Assembly: GCA_025267735.1 (NCBI GenBank)
Contig: CM046301.1
Span: 13,886,190 to 13,950,189 of the forward strand
DNA: 64,000 nt
Direction of reading: 5' to 3'
Source: Mactra quadrangularis
Taxonomy: Eukaryota; Mollusca; Bivalvia; Venerida; Mactridae
The first letter of the stretch is position 1. Each line of letters begins with the position of its first letter. This document shows positions 21,730 through 36,700 of this stretch, one piece after another. A program made the translations under genes and the position numbers. Under the pieces are notes generated by a model that was given only the letters and a program-made list of their open reading frames with translations, was not told the origin of the DNA and made no database searches.

Positions 21730-24700
21730 CATGTCAGGATCTTCAACATCTCTACCATTCACACCAGCATAAATCTTCTTTAATGAATCATTCTTGAATT
21801 TCTCTTCTAATATCTTTACATACTTCTCAAGTGCAGCTGAAATATTTACAAATTACAATGTTCATGGTCATAGTCACATGATCTAAAACAAATAATAAAG
21901 TAAACAAACACATGTTTATTACTGATTACTCTTTCTTTACAAGTAATTGAAATGACACCAAAAAGAAATTAATACTACATATCTCTCCCTTGAAAGCTCC
22001 ATTCAGTCCAGTAGGTTTTAATTGTCTACTCTTAACCCTCTGCACAAAAACCTGAGACAAGTGGTAAACTAGGTCATTTGCAAAATATTTTGTGTACAGG
22101 ATTCAGAGTAAACAATTACAATTCATTGGCTAATGAAGACATCTTAGAAAAAGTAAAGTAATGCCTCTAAGATTAGCTACTAATAAAATAAACCAGCAAA
22201 CCCATTTATAAAATATGAATTTACAGCAAAGTGAAATATTCTGTTTTATAAATAGACCATGAAGACATCTCAATGCTTAGAGACCTAACTCAACACAGTA
22301 TTTGGATGTGTGCAGGAAACAGTTCCATGTATGAGGTAACATTACTGATTTTACATGCATACTTAATTGGATAGCAATAATATACAGTGCCATCCATAAT
22401 TACCTTTACACTTTGGAAAATGTATGATTTGTATTTGGCACAATATAAGGCAGCAATAAAAAACATAATCAATTAGTACAGGACAGCTGAACGGAGAATT
22501 TCTTAAACTGCATAAATTCTAACACCATTTTAGATAAATAAACATTTTTAACTCATGACGCTTAGCATAGCATCACACAGACTAGTTGGTAAGCACAATG
22601 AAATTATTCTCTTACCAAGACCAAGTATTTTCCCATATGTTATCATGTTAAGTACTAATCTAGGATCATCAAATTTCTCAGCTTTCATCAATAATCTTAC
22701 AATATCACCAAATATGTAAGCATCATCAAATGTAGGATTCTCTGATACAGGGAATTTACAATATACATCAACAGCTGCCATAGGATCTGATTTCACCAAC
22801 ATCTCACCCATTTCTATGTATGCATCATGTACCTGTATATGGAAAGCAGAAATTTAAAACAAATGAACAACTTATTGCCTAGGGCAGAGCTCGCCCTATC
22901 ACCTCTGACAGCCCAAATTGGGTTTGGGCAACTAGTTACTGCTAGTAAACATTTGGTTTGGGCAAGTTAGATATATTGCAGGTATGTCCAATCAGGCAAC
23001 CTCCTCTTAAAATAAATGTTGAGCCCTGCTAGAAAAGTCCCTAGGAATTTCAATACTTCAAAGATTCAGAAAGTGGTTGCAATTAGGTTATGAAGTTATT
23101 ATTTTTTCAAACTAGCAACTTTAAAGATGGTGGCCTCCATAAAAACGTTTTAAAATTGTTACATATAGAACTCAGACTAGATATATCTGCCAGTAAATAC
23201 AGTATGATAATTGGATGATAAATTTTAGTAACTGATAACTGCAGCTGAACTTCCCTACATGATTTAGCATCAGTGGTAGAAAGGAGAATGGCCATAACCA
23301 TTGACCAAGCTATGTTTGCCCTGTCCTGGAATGTAACCAACGACCCCTCAATAAGTAGATTCGTGCACTACCCACCAAGCTACTAGGCGGCTTCATAATT
23401 TTTCAAATCATATTGAAACTTACCTCAGGAGACATTACAATAACTTCATTATAATATTTCTGTGATTCAGGTATTTCATTACCAGCTCTGTGTGCTCTAG
23501 CTAAACCAAGACGAGGATGATGTGTTTTACGATTGATTGGGGCTGGACCCAATGAGGAAGTTGCTGGTTTAGGGGCTTCCTCTGCCGGCTTTGGTGCTAA
23601 AGAAATAAAAGAATATTTTCTCATTTCACATAGAAGAAATTATTGAAGTTACTGTTTCATTCTTTGGTTTTAGAATTAAGCTAATGAATCATGGACTGAG
23701 TTCACCATAATTGCTGTCAGACCAGGGAATTTCAGAATGTGAGTGGTTATCACACCCACCCTTTTCCATATTCAATAAAAATCATTTTTTGTTGTTATAT
23801 TGTTTATTTAATATGCTGAATAATTTAAATAGACGGCATATTTTAACGTTTTCTATTCTGCTGGATGGAATGTCGAGTGCTAAAGTCAGTACCAGAATTA
23901 CAGCTAATTTGATTTGCCAGAAGATAGATTCACAAGAGAAGAAAATGACAGTAATGAAACACTAAACATGGCCAGATACTTAATATGGCCACACAATAAA
24001 CTAAGCCACAAAATTTAAGGAGACGTCAAAATTAATAAGAGTGGATAAAATTAATTTTTGAATTTTCTATTTATAGTTCAAGAGTGTAATGTAAATATTT
24101 TGAAAATTTTACCTGGTGCAGGCTCAGGTTGCTTAGCAGGGGCTGGAGCCCCTTTAGCAGCAGCTGGTGCCCCTTTTCCTGCTGGTGCCTTAAATATAGA
24201 AAACATACCACATTGAATTAAGTATACAAACACATACATTTTCATAAAAATATCTTCCCAAGACATACTCAACATACATGCTCTCAGGCAGTAAAAACCT
24301 ATCACATTTTCTCAAATTGCACAACTTTAGATTACGTATAACCTTTAAGTGAACTCCCGACTGACTTGGCTCAAGCCAAATACTTTTGACTATACATCAA
24401 GCATGCCTTTTATCATCATTGAAGCTTATCAGCATTCTTAACATCACCAGAACAAGTAGGAACAAAGATTAAAAATATATAACACAATCTGAGAAATGAA
24501 TGCCTATCTTGTTCATTGAATAATGAAACTCTTTTTGGTACATAGTTAATAAAGTATTACTATAAAGACTACCTTGGTTATTGCTCTATCATGAGATTTT
24601 TGATGATTTTTAAATCCCAAATGCGTAATTCAATAAGAAAAAGGTTTCTACATTAAGACAATTAAGACCAGCAATTTTGATGGTCTTAACAGCGGAACTT

Positions 24701-27700
24701 TATAGCAGTATCATTTTTAAACACTAAATGCATAGCTTGCAACAAGGTGTAGTAAATCTTTGATAAAGATTATAAATATAGGATATTTTATATCAAACTT
24801 ACTTTAGCTGGTGCACCCCGAGCTGGTGGGGCTGCCTTGGCTCCTCTTGCAGCAGGGGCTGAAAATATAAAACATTTTTATTATCATCATGATATATACC
24901 TATTTAACAAACAGTCTATGAAGTTAGGATGTGAAATTGGTAGTCATTGCAGCTGCAGGCACTGTATCTAGATTTTGGTTGCCCAAAAGAAATCTTAGGT
25001 AGTTATTTTGAGGCAGAATAAAACATAATCACTTGGTTTGATATGCTAAATAATATAAGTTTTATTCAACTACAAAATATAGACAAATGTTTGTTTTTTC
25101 TTACATGCAGTTTTCACTACCTGGATTGTCACTCAGACAAACTAGACTTTAACTAAACTGGTTGACAAACAAGTTCCTTAAGAAAAAGAACAGTAGTTAC
25201 TTACCTCCCCTTGGAGCTGGTGCTCCTCTTCCTCTTGCTGCTGGTGCTCCCCTAGCAGCAGCAGGACCACCCCTAGCAGCAGGGGCTGCAGGTTTACCAG
25301 GACCAGCTGTCTTAGCAGGGGCTGTCTTGGCTTCCTGTGCTTTCTTTTTTTCTTCTTCAATTCTAGCTTTATCTATCCACCATTGTTGACCTAAAAATTA
25401 CATACATTCATTTCATGAAAACTGTCATTACTGAAGTAAAATCAATTAAAATAACTGCTGGTGGGAATCAAATTATGAAAAACTTTATAAAAACAGTTAA
25501 ATTTCAATAAACACTCTGACATTTTTGAAGGCCTCAATCTTGGTTTTGCTACCATAAAGCAAAATTGTTGTGTATCACTTGTCTTACACTAAGCACTTTT
25601 TAAAGAGAATTCTTTATGCAACAAGCTCCATGAGTAATAAACATCTTGTAAGTAAACTAGTGCAAAGTATAACAAATTATACAACATGACCACCTTGAGT
25701 CATTATTTGCCCGAAATATGAGGTGTTATTATAATAAATGAATTTGCCCCCAGAGTGATCTGGGCCTTTGAGCTACAGACCAGAAAAAAGTTTGCGACAA
25801 ATTGTCTTAATGTGGGGATAACTTGAGACAAGTAATTTGAAAACCCTTCATTAGAAACAAAATTAGGGTCTGGCCACAAAATTGCTAAGAGAAGGATGTT
25901 TAGACGATGCAGATTATAACATAATATGTCCCTTTGGGGATATAAAGAGAGAAAGTGATGTACTGTACCTTTAATTGAATCAGGAACATTTCCGGCAGCT
26001 GGTTTGCCTTCAAGATCAATAGCAGCTTGAAATGATGATTTCACGTCACCCAGAAGCTTGTTAGCTTCATCACCTGGAGGTGTGTTCTCATATCTTGCAA
26101 ACTGGGAGGAGCCAAGTAGATAGAGGGCGTGGCTTGAACATGGTGTTATATTGATTAATTGTTGACAAGTCTGAAGGATGAATACATGTTGATTTAAAGT
26201 GTTACTCATTTCATTGTAACAACACTTTACTTTAATGTATCATAATTACTAACACTACACTGGAGAAAAAAATCATTATGTCAGCCAAAGATGTTAATCT
26301 GCTGGTCCTTGCCAAAAGTTTGCAAAGGTCCAAAACTTTACTATTGCGTCTTCCACAAACGAAAGTTTAAAATTGTAAAAAATGAAAATTATGCTAATCA
26401 ATAATCACCATCTTTATTAACTTTAACTGCTCTGATGAAATATATTAATTAAATAGAAAAATAGGGTAATGCTCCAGGAAATAAATCTGTTCACCATGGG
26501 GACAGCTATTTTGAAAAGCAGAGGTGTTTTGAAAGCTTCGGACAAGAAAAAAACTCCATATGCATGACTATGTAGCCATTCAATTTGCTTCAAGAGACAG
26601 TGTTATAGGGAAATCTCTGAGTAGCCGGACAATGTGCTAGCCTTCTGGAACAGGGTCTTAATAACAGTAAAGGCTTACCTTTTCTTGAAGAGCCAGCAAT
26701 TGATCATTCTGTGGAATAATAGAATGAAATATCAATGCTGAAAGTCTCTCACATCTTTGTACAATAAGCTTCTCATTACCAGCTTGGTTAGCAGATAACA
26801 TGTCTAATAGATTAGCATGAGCATCTAGTAACACCCATTCTAATTGTCTGTACATATCACCTCGTGATATAAATGGTAACATCTGGGTAGCAAGTAGTGC
26901 TGCACTGTAATACATAGATTTTTATACTACATTAAATAAATGATAAACACAGGTATGTGGCGCAATAAGGTATGCACAAGATTTTTTAACCTAGTGTCCC
27001 CAAGTGGTCACTAGTTCCAGCCTCACCAGGATGGTTATACTCTTTCATGAAAATTTGAAAATAATGTTGATCTTCTTTCATTTAAAAATTGCTGGTCTTG
27101 TAGGAGTAAGTACTGGTTATACAAAGGTCCAGAAATGCTAGGTTAGGTGAGCTGGCTGTAATAAATGACCATGATTTGTGTTGACACAGTGTTAAAAACC
27201 CAATCAATCAAAAGAATAAATCAACATGTATAGATATAGAATTATTTCATCAATAAATTCATAAGCTTTACATATGACATTTTATGTCATTTACTACTAT
27301 AGCAACATGTTCAATGTGTCATTATTTTTTCCATTATCAATAATATCTTTTAAATCACAGAGACAAAATTGTATCAAGCCTTGAGTTCAAGAGCATCTTT
27401 ATCTTGATGGTTCTGGACAGTCCTGATCTTGAATAAAAAGCACTTTGTACCAAGGTTCTGATGTTTCTAGAGTGGGTTAATGGGAATACAAGAAGACTGA
27501 TGTATACAGTACTTACTTGTGAAATATATCACCTGGAAACATGGCATCTTTTATATCAGAGTTCTGTTTTAATAGAAGACCAAGCTGAATAAATCCTCTC
27601 ATTAAATGTACATTAGTTGGTTGCATAAGATTCTCAGCTCTTAATATTGGTTGAATATAACTGGAAAAAAAATCCATGGCAATGTATATAATTATTATTA

Positions 27701-30700
27701 AGTATGCTCCCACATTATACATACATCATTTTAAAATGACAATTGGCTCAGGGACAGTATTGTCTTTATAGTACAATGAGTTTTATTTAACATAATATTT
27801 TTTTAAATTTCATGAAATTCTTAAAACTGATGAACTATGTGGGGGGGGGGGGGGTACTTTGTAATAACATTAACATTTGATTCAAAATTGTTAAATGTCT
27901 TGAAACAAGAACACCAGAGAAATTAAACACAGATATGGAAGACCAAAAATGAATGATGAATAATTGGACTGACAAGTTTTACTAAGCGAAGCAGATACAA
28001 TCTAATTGAAACCAGACAACTACAAATCATACTACACATTTCCACCACAGTCAATTTGTTTTTTTTCTTCTTATATTCACTCAGTGAGGACACATGTTTT
28101 ATATTCAAATAAGAATCAACATTCCTATAGGGATGTCAAACATAAATATCTTTACATGGATGGATTTGTAACACCACATGTTCTCCTACAAGGATATGCC
28201 TCGGACACCAGATATATTTATAAATGAAAAAAAAGGTAAATCAAGCAAAGCAATAAAAAGATTAACCTTTCTGGTTCTGGACTCATTGCTTGTTTAGTTC
28301 TCTCTGTCATCAAAGTCTCAAATGCTTCTAACAGATAAAATACACTTTCTTTAAGTCTAGCACCAGGTCCATCTTTCTTCAAAGCTAGAGCTAAACCAAG
28401 GTAAAATCTGAAATTATTGCAAACAATCAAGGTTAATCATAGTGACAGACAAAAATTTTTGCAAGTCAAGAATGACTACCCGGTAAAAACTATTAGCAGT
28501 ACATTGAGTATTATTGCCAGGAGTTGCGCATAAAGTATAAAAGAAGAAAGTAAAAAATAAAAGTGAGAAATATGAAAAGCGCTGGTTAAAAGCAAGATGT
28601 TTAGTTTTAGAGAAAGTTTTGGCTTCAAGTTGTGTTCATTCTTCTATATTTTCATTTGTATCTCAATTAAACTATGCTGTATTCAGTGCCTATAAGATAT
28701 GACACCTCTGATATATCAGTACTTGGATACAGTCCTAGTTTCAAATGTACCTAAGATGAGTATGAACCCTATGTATAAAGAAAAGATAATAAAATGATGA
28801 AAAATTATACCTTGACAGTTGATGGTTAGCATTCCAGTTAAGACTTGTTTCTAGACGTTTGACAGCATCATCATAATTACCCTGTACAACTAACATACGT
28901 CCTACATGAAAGTTAAATAATGCCTTGGCCTCATCACAGGCTAATGCATCCATATATTTGAGATAGGCTTGACCAAGAGGTGATTCCTCATCCGTTGCTT
29001 TCTGAGCAGCTGCACCTTCCTGTAATATTATTAGTTACACATTCAGTTACTGACCGGATACGGTGTGATACCGGGTCAGTAAATTAATATTGGGTGAGAG
29101 CGTAGCTCGAGCCCAATATTTATTCACTGACCCGGTATCACACCGTATCCGGTCAGTAACTGACTGTGTAACGAATTTATCTTACCGAGTACCCCCTATC
29201 ATTTATAAATTTTGTTACTGACTGGATATTAGAATCTACTGACCTAATATGGGATAATACATGGTCAGCACGTGACCGCTCTCGGCCAATGAAAAACGAG
29301 TATTCTGTACGAGGTAAGATAAGTGATAATATCTACCACATAAGGTCATGCTTAAAAAAATATAAGTAGTAGCAGTGGTTCTGCAGTAGGACTTGAGCTT
29401 AGGGATTCAGAGGTCCTGGGTCCAAACCCCCTTAAGGGCACTGTTAAGTTCCTTGAGCATGTAATCTACCTACAGTTGTTCCACTTCACTCAGGTGTAAA
29501 TTGGTAGTCCACTGAACATGTACATTAATGGAAGCAGATTTAAAACTCCACTAAAAGTTTTTTAACTTAGACTTTGTTTGTAATTAGCCATCAACCTACT
29601 GGATTGCAGCAACACACTTTTTTATCCGCAATCCTAACATTTTTCTTACAGTTTTTAAACCATTACTTATGGTGTAGGTTTTAATACATTAAATCCCCCT
29701 ATTTAACAGTTGTATGTCAATTTGAACTGAAATTGTCATAAACAGTACACTGCTTACAAAATGTTCCTATACAATCTTGAAAGTTTTAGAAAATTTGATT
29801 TTTACGTTTAAACCTATAAATGAGCTGCTTTAAGAAAATTATTGTTTGTGGCACATACATTTACCTCACTGATTTAAATACTTGATACTTGTTTGATAAT
29901 CCCCATACATAGATACAGATAACTATCTTTATCTATAGTGACTACAGAAGTAAAGAAGTGCTGTAGTGAGTATTTAAATCAGTGGGTATAATGTATGTCC
30001 AACTTACAGCTGAATAAATTATAACAATACCTGTGAAGCTTGTTTTGATTTCCATTGAAATAATGACATGACATGATCAGCTTTGGAAGATTGTCCTGAT
30101 TGTATTAAACTATGATATTCCATATCAATAGCTTTAAGTTGTAAAGGTAGTGGAGCAGTGGAGTCTACACCATGTAGTTTACATATAGCGGCACATTCTT
30201 CATCTTTAGAACTTTCCTTAGCTTGTAGATTTAATGATGGAATATCATCATGTGTCTGAAATATATAGAGGGTCAAGATACAAAAATTTATTTCAAGTCC
30301 GGATATTTTATGAACAAATAAACATACATGACAGCGTAAGCTTTGATAAGCTATTGTCCAGCAGACAATGAGGATAGTCATTTATTCTTAAGTGGTTTGG
30401 ACATAGCAACAAATCAACCATTTTTTTACAGTAACATGATAAGGCTATTTTCTAGGAGCTTTTATATTTCATTACTTATAAACTGACAGGAATGCAACTT
30501 AGCAAATTTGATTGTTCCCTGTGCAATTGTCTCTCAGATAGTCATTTTGGAAAATAATTGCAACTTTTGCTCTTTTTAAAACCCCAAAATTATTGCATTT
30601 ATTATAGTAATATTTTCCTAAAAAATGAGGCTTCACATGCTTGTACTTTTTAGAGGTTGAAAATATGCTATCCAATCACCATTATGCTCCGTTTCCCTGT

Positions 30701-33700
30701 ACCCAATTACCTCAATTTTGGTGCCTCCCTCAAAGTGCAGCAACATAGCAGTCATTCCACTCAATTTTCTTCAGCACTTGTCTAATTTGTAATGTTATGT
30801 ATTAGTGAGAAAAATGATCAACTAGCCCCACAATACAAAGTAAATACCTTTCACTATACCAAATCAATTTTCACTAGTCTCAGACTTCAAGCAAGTGCAT
30901 TGAAGCAAAGACTGAAAGAGGGGTTATATACATTTGATAGGGGTGAAAGTTGCAAAGACACATAAATAGTAAAAGGGGTTGCATGGCGAAACTCACTGTG
31001 ATACTTTTCTGAAAACGAAATTGTTACCTCTTTTTTCAAACCAAACATATCTTCAATGTAATATTTCTCTTCCAGTAACATACCAAGTTGTAAATGTAGG
31101 TTAGGATCTTTAGGTTTTATTTTGATAGCCGAGGCATAACATTCAATAGCTTGTTGTAGATAATCCATAGGTGATTCCCCTTCATTCCATTGTCTTGATT
31201 GATCTGAAAATAAACACAGCCGATTGGTTTCAGGTTTGAACCCCACTAGGGGCACTGCTAATTTCATTGAGCAAGAAATTCACCTACATTTGTTTCACTC
31301 CACCTAAGTGTAAATAGGTGCTGTGAGAAATCACCTGACTGAAGGTGATTTCAATGATCAGTGATTATCATACAAAATAGTAAAGTATGAGAACACATAT
31401 GGGGAAGAAGACTTTTAAATCTCACTTCAACATTTCAGCTTTATAATAATGACTTTTTCATTTAACAGGACTTTATACAGTGTCCTCTGATAGTTCTTGG
31501 ACAAATCCTGTTTAAAGATGAACTGATTCACAATTACTCAGTCTACGAAATAAGTAGGTGTTTGGTTGCCAGGGACAATCACTACTTATTTCGGGCAACC
31601 AACAATTTTTTTTGGACAATGAAATTTCGGCAAATTAGATATAGTGCTTGCTCTTAAAATGATCCATTTAGGAAACCACTTTCATATCCTAATTTCGTAG
31701 ATTGTTTACCCATGAAAGAAGAAGCTAAGAGCAAGGTGGACTAATAATTTAATATAAAAACACTTACTTGGCTTTGGAAGAGCAGCAAAATAATTCTTTA
31801 TTTCTTCCTTAGCTGTTGATGCCAGTTTATCAGCATTTGATTCACCAAACACTTGTTGTAAACTTTTCTCCCATTTACGTATCTGTGAAGTGGTATCATA
31901 TAAAGTAATTAAAAAGTACAAAATGAATTACATTTTTCTTTAAAAAAAACATGATCTCTGACAAATGTAAAAAAATGCAGTTTTATCTGTTGATATTTGA
32001 GCTAAAGTTTAATTATGTTAAAACTTGCTTAAAGGTTATAAAATGTTAAAGTTAAAAGGTTTTGCCAATGATTTCTAAAATTATCAGTCAGTCAAGCTGG
32101 TAAATACAGAAAGCCTGCCCAAGTGTTAATATCCAAATAACAAAGTTGTGATTTTGGTGTCAATTTTCTCCAAAACTCAATGATTTCATCAAATCTGTTT
32201 GTGGCAGTAAAATAAAATAAGACTGTATATTACCTCAACTTTGTGATTAACTGGAGCATTTATGTCTTTGAATCTGTCCTTAGCGTCCTGAAATACAATT
32301 GTCATTAAATACAATCAAACATAGTATAAAACTTGAAGTTAGGAGAACAGTCCAACCCCTTCGTAATCGATTTTCATCTCCCACTGAAAAATTTAATTGG
32401 TGCCAAAATATTTTCCTCTATTAGCATTGGAAGAAATCATCATCTTATCTGGAACCTCTCTATTCCAACAGCAAGACAAGTTTTAAACCATAATTGATAT
32501 TTTGTATCACAAAATGACCCCAGTATACCGTAAGGTCAATAATTATGCACCATTAATAATAACCATGAAAACCAGACAATCTAACATGCCTTTTTACAAT
32601 AAACAGTTCAATACAGAATGTAGTGTTCTCACAATACTGGTCATGAAGGTTCAAACCCTACTTAATTAACACTATGCAGAGATTTAGCCTTTCTAGGAAA
32701 GGTGGGTAGGTTGACTGACTGCCATGGTATAGTATGCACAACGCATTAAACCCAACTAAAAAAAAATTTATATAGCATTTTTAACTTTAACTATTTACCT
32801 CTATTTTAGGTGCAACATTAGTCTTGGCTATCTCTGCACCAACATCACCAAACTTTGTAACCTCTGATGTACCTTAATATAGAAAAAAGTTTTGTTTCAC
32901 AAACCGTAACTTGTAAAGTGCACAATTGGATTTTCCATAAAATGTATCTATATTGATTCAAATACTACAAAATCAGCAATTACGAAATTTCACAACAGAA
33001 CTAGAGAAATGGGCAAAAATAATATAAATAGTACAAAACTTCAAAGACAGAGAAAGGAATTTTTTCCTGGAAAGGGGAAAATACATACTTTTTTGGGGAA
33101 AGGAATGGGGCCCAATTTAGCCCCAAAATGGCGTGAAAAACACTGATACATACCACCATAAGTTAAAGGAATACAAGCATTCACAGCACTCATCTTTTTA
33201 TCTAATTCAAAATCCTCCATTCTCCAGTCATCAACTAATGGAGTATCACTAATTGGATCAAATTTTGATGTTTTTGTAAACTCATCTATGATTGGTGCAG
33301 AGAAAGTATGTTTTGGATCACTATTACGAATTGTGATTGGTCGATATAATGTACTCAGAGAAATTGGATCTTCAAATTGGAGAGCTACTACTGGATCCTC
33401 AATTTTCACATGTCTTGGCAACTGCTTGCGTATCACATTGACTGTGTACTTCTGAAATGTTAAATCAATGATAATGAATAAATAAAATATTGAATTATTA
33501 TCAACAATCATTGACTTAGCCAACTTAACTACATGTTCAAGTATGCAAGCTTAAATTTGAGCCATGGGACTTTTTAATAAGTCCTAGGGCCAAAACATCA
33601 TTTTTTGGGAAGGGGCCTCAGCCTTGGGGAAAATTAGCACTGTTTCCCATAATTGGGAAAATGGACCCACTTCATTGCCAGTAAAAAGAAATAAATTTAT

Positions 33701-36700
33701 AAAATTATAGGTGTTACAAAGTCCACAAGATAATACAGTAAATTATTTGGTAAAAGAAATAACCTAGATTGTTTTCAAATAGAAAAAATATCAACTTTTT
33801 GTCCCTTTCCTTTCAGGCCTATAGTAAGTTTGGGGATTTTTTTATTGGATTGAAGAATTTCAAGACCAAACTGGGTAAAAAATGGGTTAGTTTTGTTAGG
33901 GGAAGCAGCCTTTTTCAGCTTCTTCCAAGAATAGTGTTTTGGCCCTGTGGCAAAAAAAACCCCAAAATATAGCAAATATTTCAAAGATTTAATTTATAAC
34001 AAGAAAAAAACAAGTAAAAGATTCAAAGACCTATCTGGACTGCAAACTCCCAAAAGGAAAAAAGAACACTTCCAGTATCTACATTTTTGTATTTAAACCA
34101 TAGTAAATATCAAAGGAAAAGTTTTGTATACCTGTTTGTTAGATCCATCTTCAGATGTGACTTCCACCACAATGTTTGTACTACCAACATTAAGACTAGT
34201 AGGAGAACCAGGTTTATCACCATTAACAGTAACAGCATTCTTTGCATCAGGAGGTGTTGGTGTTACTTTGATAGTGTTTTTATTGCAGGGTAATAAACCT
34301 GAAAAATATTTTAGATACTCTTTAACAAATATGTATTGAGAAATGCTGTATGGCATCAAAGTAACTGTCAATAAATTGAAATGGAAGTTTTAGATGAGTC
34401 AAACATTTTGCAATAATTGTGTCAATACAAATGCATAGCAGCATGTAATATGAGTGCTTAATCTCATTGGTTAAGTGCAAGATTATGCAATAAATACTTT
34501 CACTCAAATCTTTGCAATGTATCAAAGGTAGGGCTCTACACCAGTATACAATATATATCGAATACCGGTATTGTAGGTTCGATAGATATATCGGATCGAA
34601 CGTTTTCGTATCGAACAAAATATCGATCAATGGCGGTCATACAAATAAAATCCATGGGCTGCAAATCATTTTAAATTTTGCATCACCAATTCAACATTCT
34701 TTTGCTTCCAATTCGGTGTGTAATAATATGTGGACGAGCAATATCATTATTAGACATTCCTTTAAGCAAATGTCTTGCATAGGATACGTTATGTTATGTC
34801 CTTTTTCAATCAAAGGTAACTGTTGCGGTTTGAATATCTATTATATGTACTTTCGTTTTCAATTAGTCTTGGAACAATTAACGATCAGTATTTTAAATAC
34901 AAATCAAATTTTCGGAGCCAAAAGTCTCTTGGATTTGTTCGGGTAGATCCGCAATGTAAAGAGAACTTGAATGACCAGAAGCGACATTCTTGTTAATAGC
35001 CGAAGTTCTGAAAGAGTATGCTTTTCCTTTTGTTGATCTTTGTATAGTGTAATGTAAATATGAATTACTGGAGATAAATCTAACTTAAACCAAGCATCAA
35101 CAAAATGATTTCATTTTATGTAAATCCTGCACAAAAGTACATAAACGATCGAATATCGAACGCAATCAGTCAATGTTGATGTTAATACACAAACTTTTCG
35201 TGTCACAAAAACTGGTCTGCAACATTACATTTGTCCGAGAATATGCTGCCTTCGAAAAATAAAGTTTGGGGTTATTATATTGTACAAAAAAACGGACGTA
35301 CAAGAGTGTACTATATGCTGCAAAAAAAAGTTGTAGGCAAAGGAGGCAATACGACAAACTTGACCATGCGTGAATGTCGCCCTTTCAGCAGACAGATCAT
35401 GTCTAGACACAGACTAACTCATTCTCATACCCAGAGGCTATCAAGATTCTCAAGTAAGATCGAGAAGAAAACCTTTGGGTACGAACGAGACTCCCTAGAT
35501 GCAATGACTTTAACATTTGAAATATTAAAAAGACAGTGCGTTTACTAGTATAGTGTTACAACAATCAAAATAAATGAATGAAGTATCACTTTTTTGCTGT
35601 TTTATAAAAAATCTATTTATTATTAAAACATCATATGATATATTGAATATCGATCATTTTGTATCGATACGAATATCGTATCGATCATTCTGACTGATAT
35701 AGAGCCCTAATCAAAGGGGACTAAATTCAGCCAATTTACAGAACTGGGTTTTTGATTCCCAGTAGAAATGCAGAGGGCATGGGTGGAGTTTCAATTCACT
35801 GCTTCCTTTGGTTCCAAAGAGCTAAAAATGTTATATCTAAAATTTTTACCATAAAGTTGTAGCAGGGCTGTATATACATGTAGTATATGCTAAAATTATT
35901 TCATGTGTTATAATCATCTGCAGGATTAGTTCAGTTGGTAGAGCATCTGTCCTGCAAGCAGGAGATAGCGGGTTTAAGCCCTGCATTAGGTACTAGACTT
36001 TCCTCCTATTACAGCATAAAGCCAACGCACACATGAGTAGAAAAGCCTAAATATTCTCTCAAAAGCAAACAAAAAGCTTACATGAATATTCATACACATC
36101 TGGAGCAAAGTCAGGGACTAGTGTACCAACATCAAACTTAAGGCTAGACAATGTGGCATCTTTAGCAGACAGTCTTTTCACATGTATAATATAAACCTTA
36201 GTAGTTTTGCCATCTTCAGCACAAACTTCTATCTTTATATCTGTAACTGATCCTTCTTTAACTGGAACTTTCTTGGATCCACCACTACCCTAGAAAATAT
36301 AAAGAAAAGACATACATACATGTACTATTAGTATTAATGCGCAGAAAGGCTAATGGAGAAATGGGGATTTAATTGTTTAAAAACTATTTACATAGCAACT
36401 ATATTGCACATTGAGATATTGGGAACACATCTAGTTTGGCAGACCCCGAAAGTAAATATAAATATGCGTGCGCAGTTACTATGAGCAGATGCGCAAATTT
36501 TATTGTCAGTAATTTTCTGTTATAATGGGGGCTGCTGCCCCCACACCCCACTAAATTATAAAAATGAATAGCAAAAAGCATACAAAAATAGCTATTAAAA
36601 AATAATTAATAAAAATATGAATAAAAACTGCATTGTTAAAAACAAAATGGCATTCAACATGTGTAAACAATGCAATGTACAAGCATGCGCAATAGCTTTA

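Noticed and set aside
33769..33984. Overlapping open frames on both strands
   Set aside because: They lie in intron 3 of the TPR gene between well-defined exons and have no motif.
35920..35993. tRNA-Ala (TGC) gene
   Set aside because: D, anticodon and T arms pair, but the acceptor stem does not and a SINE-like tail follows.
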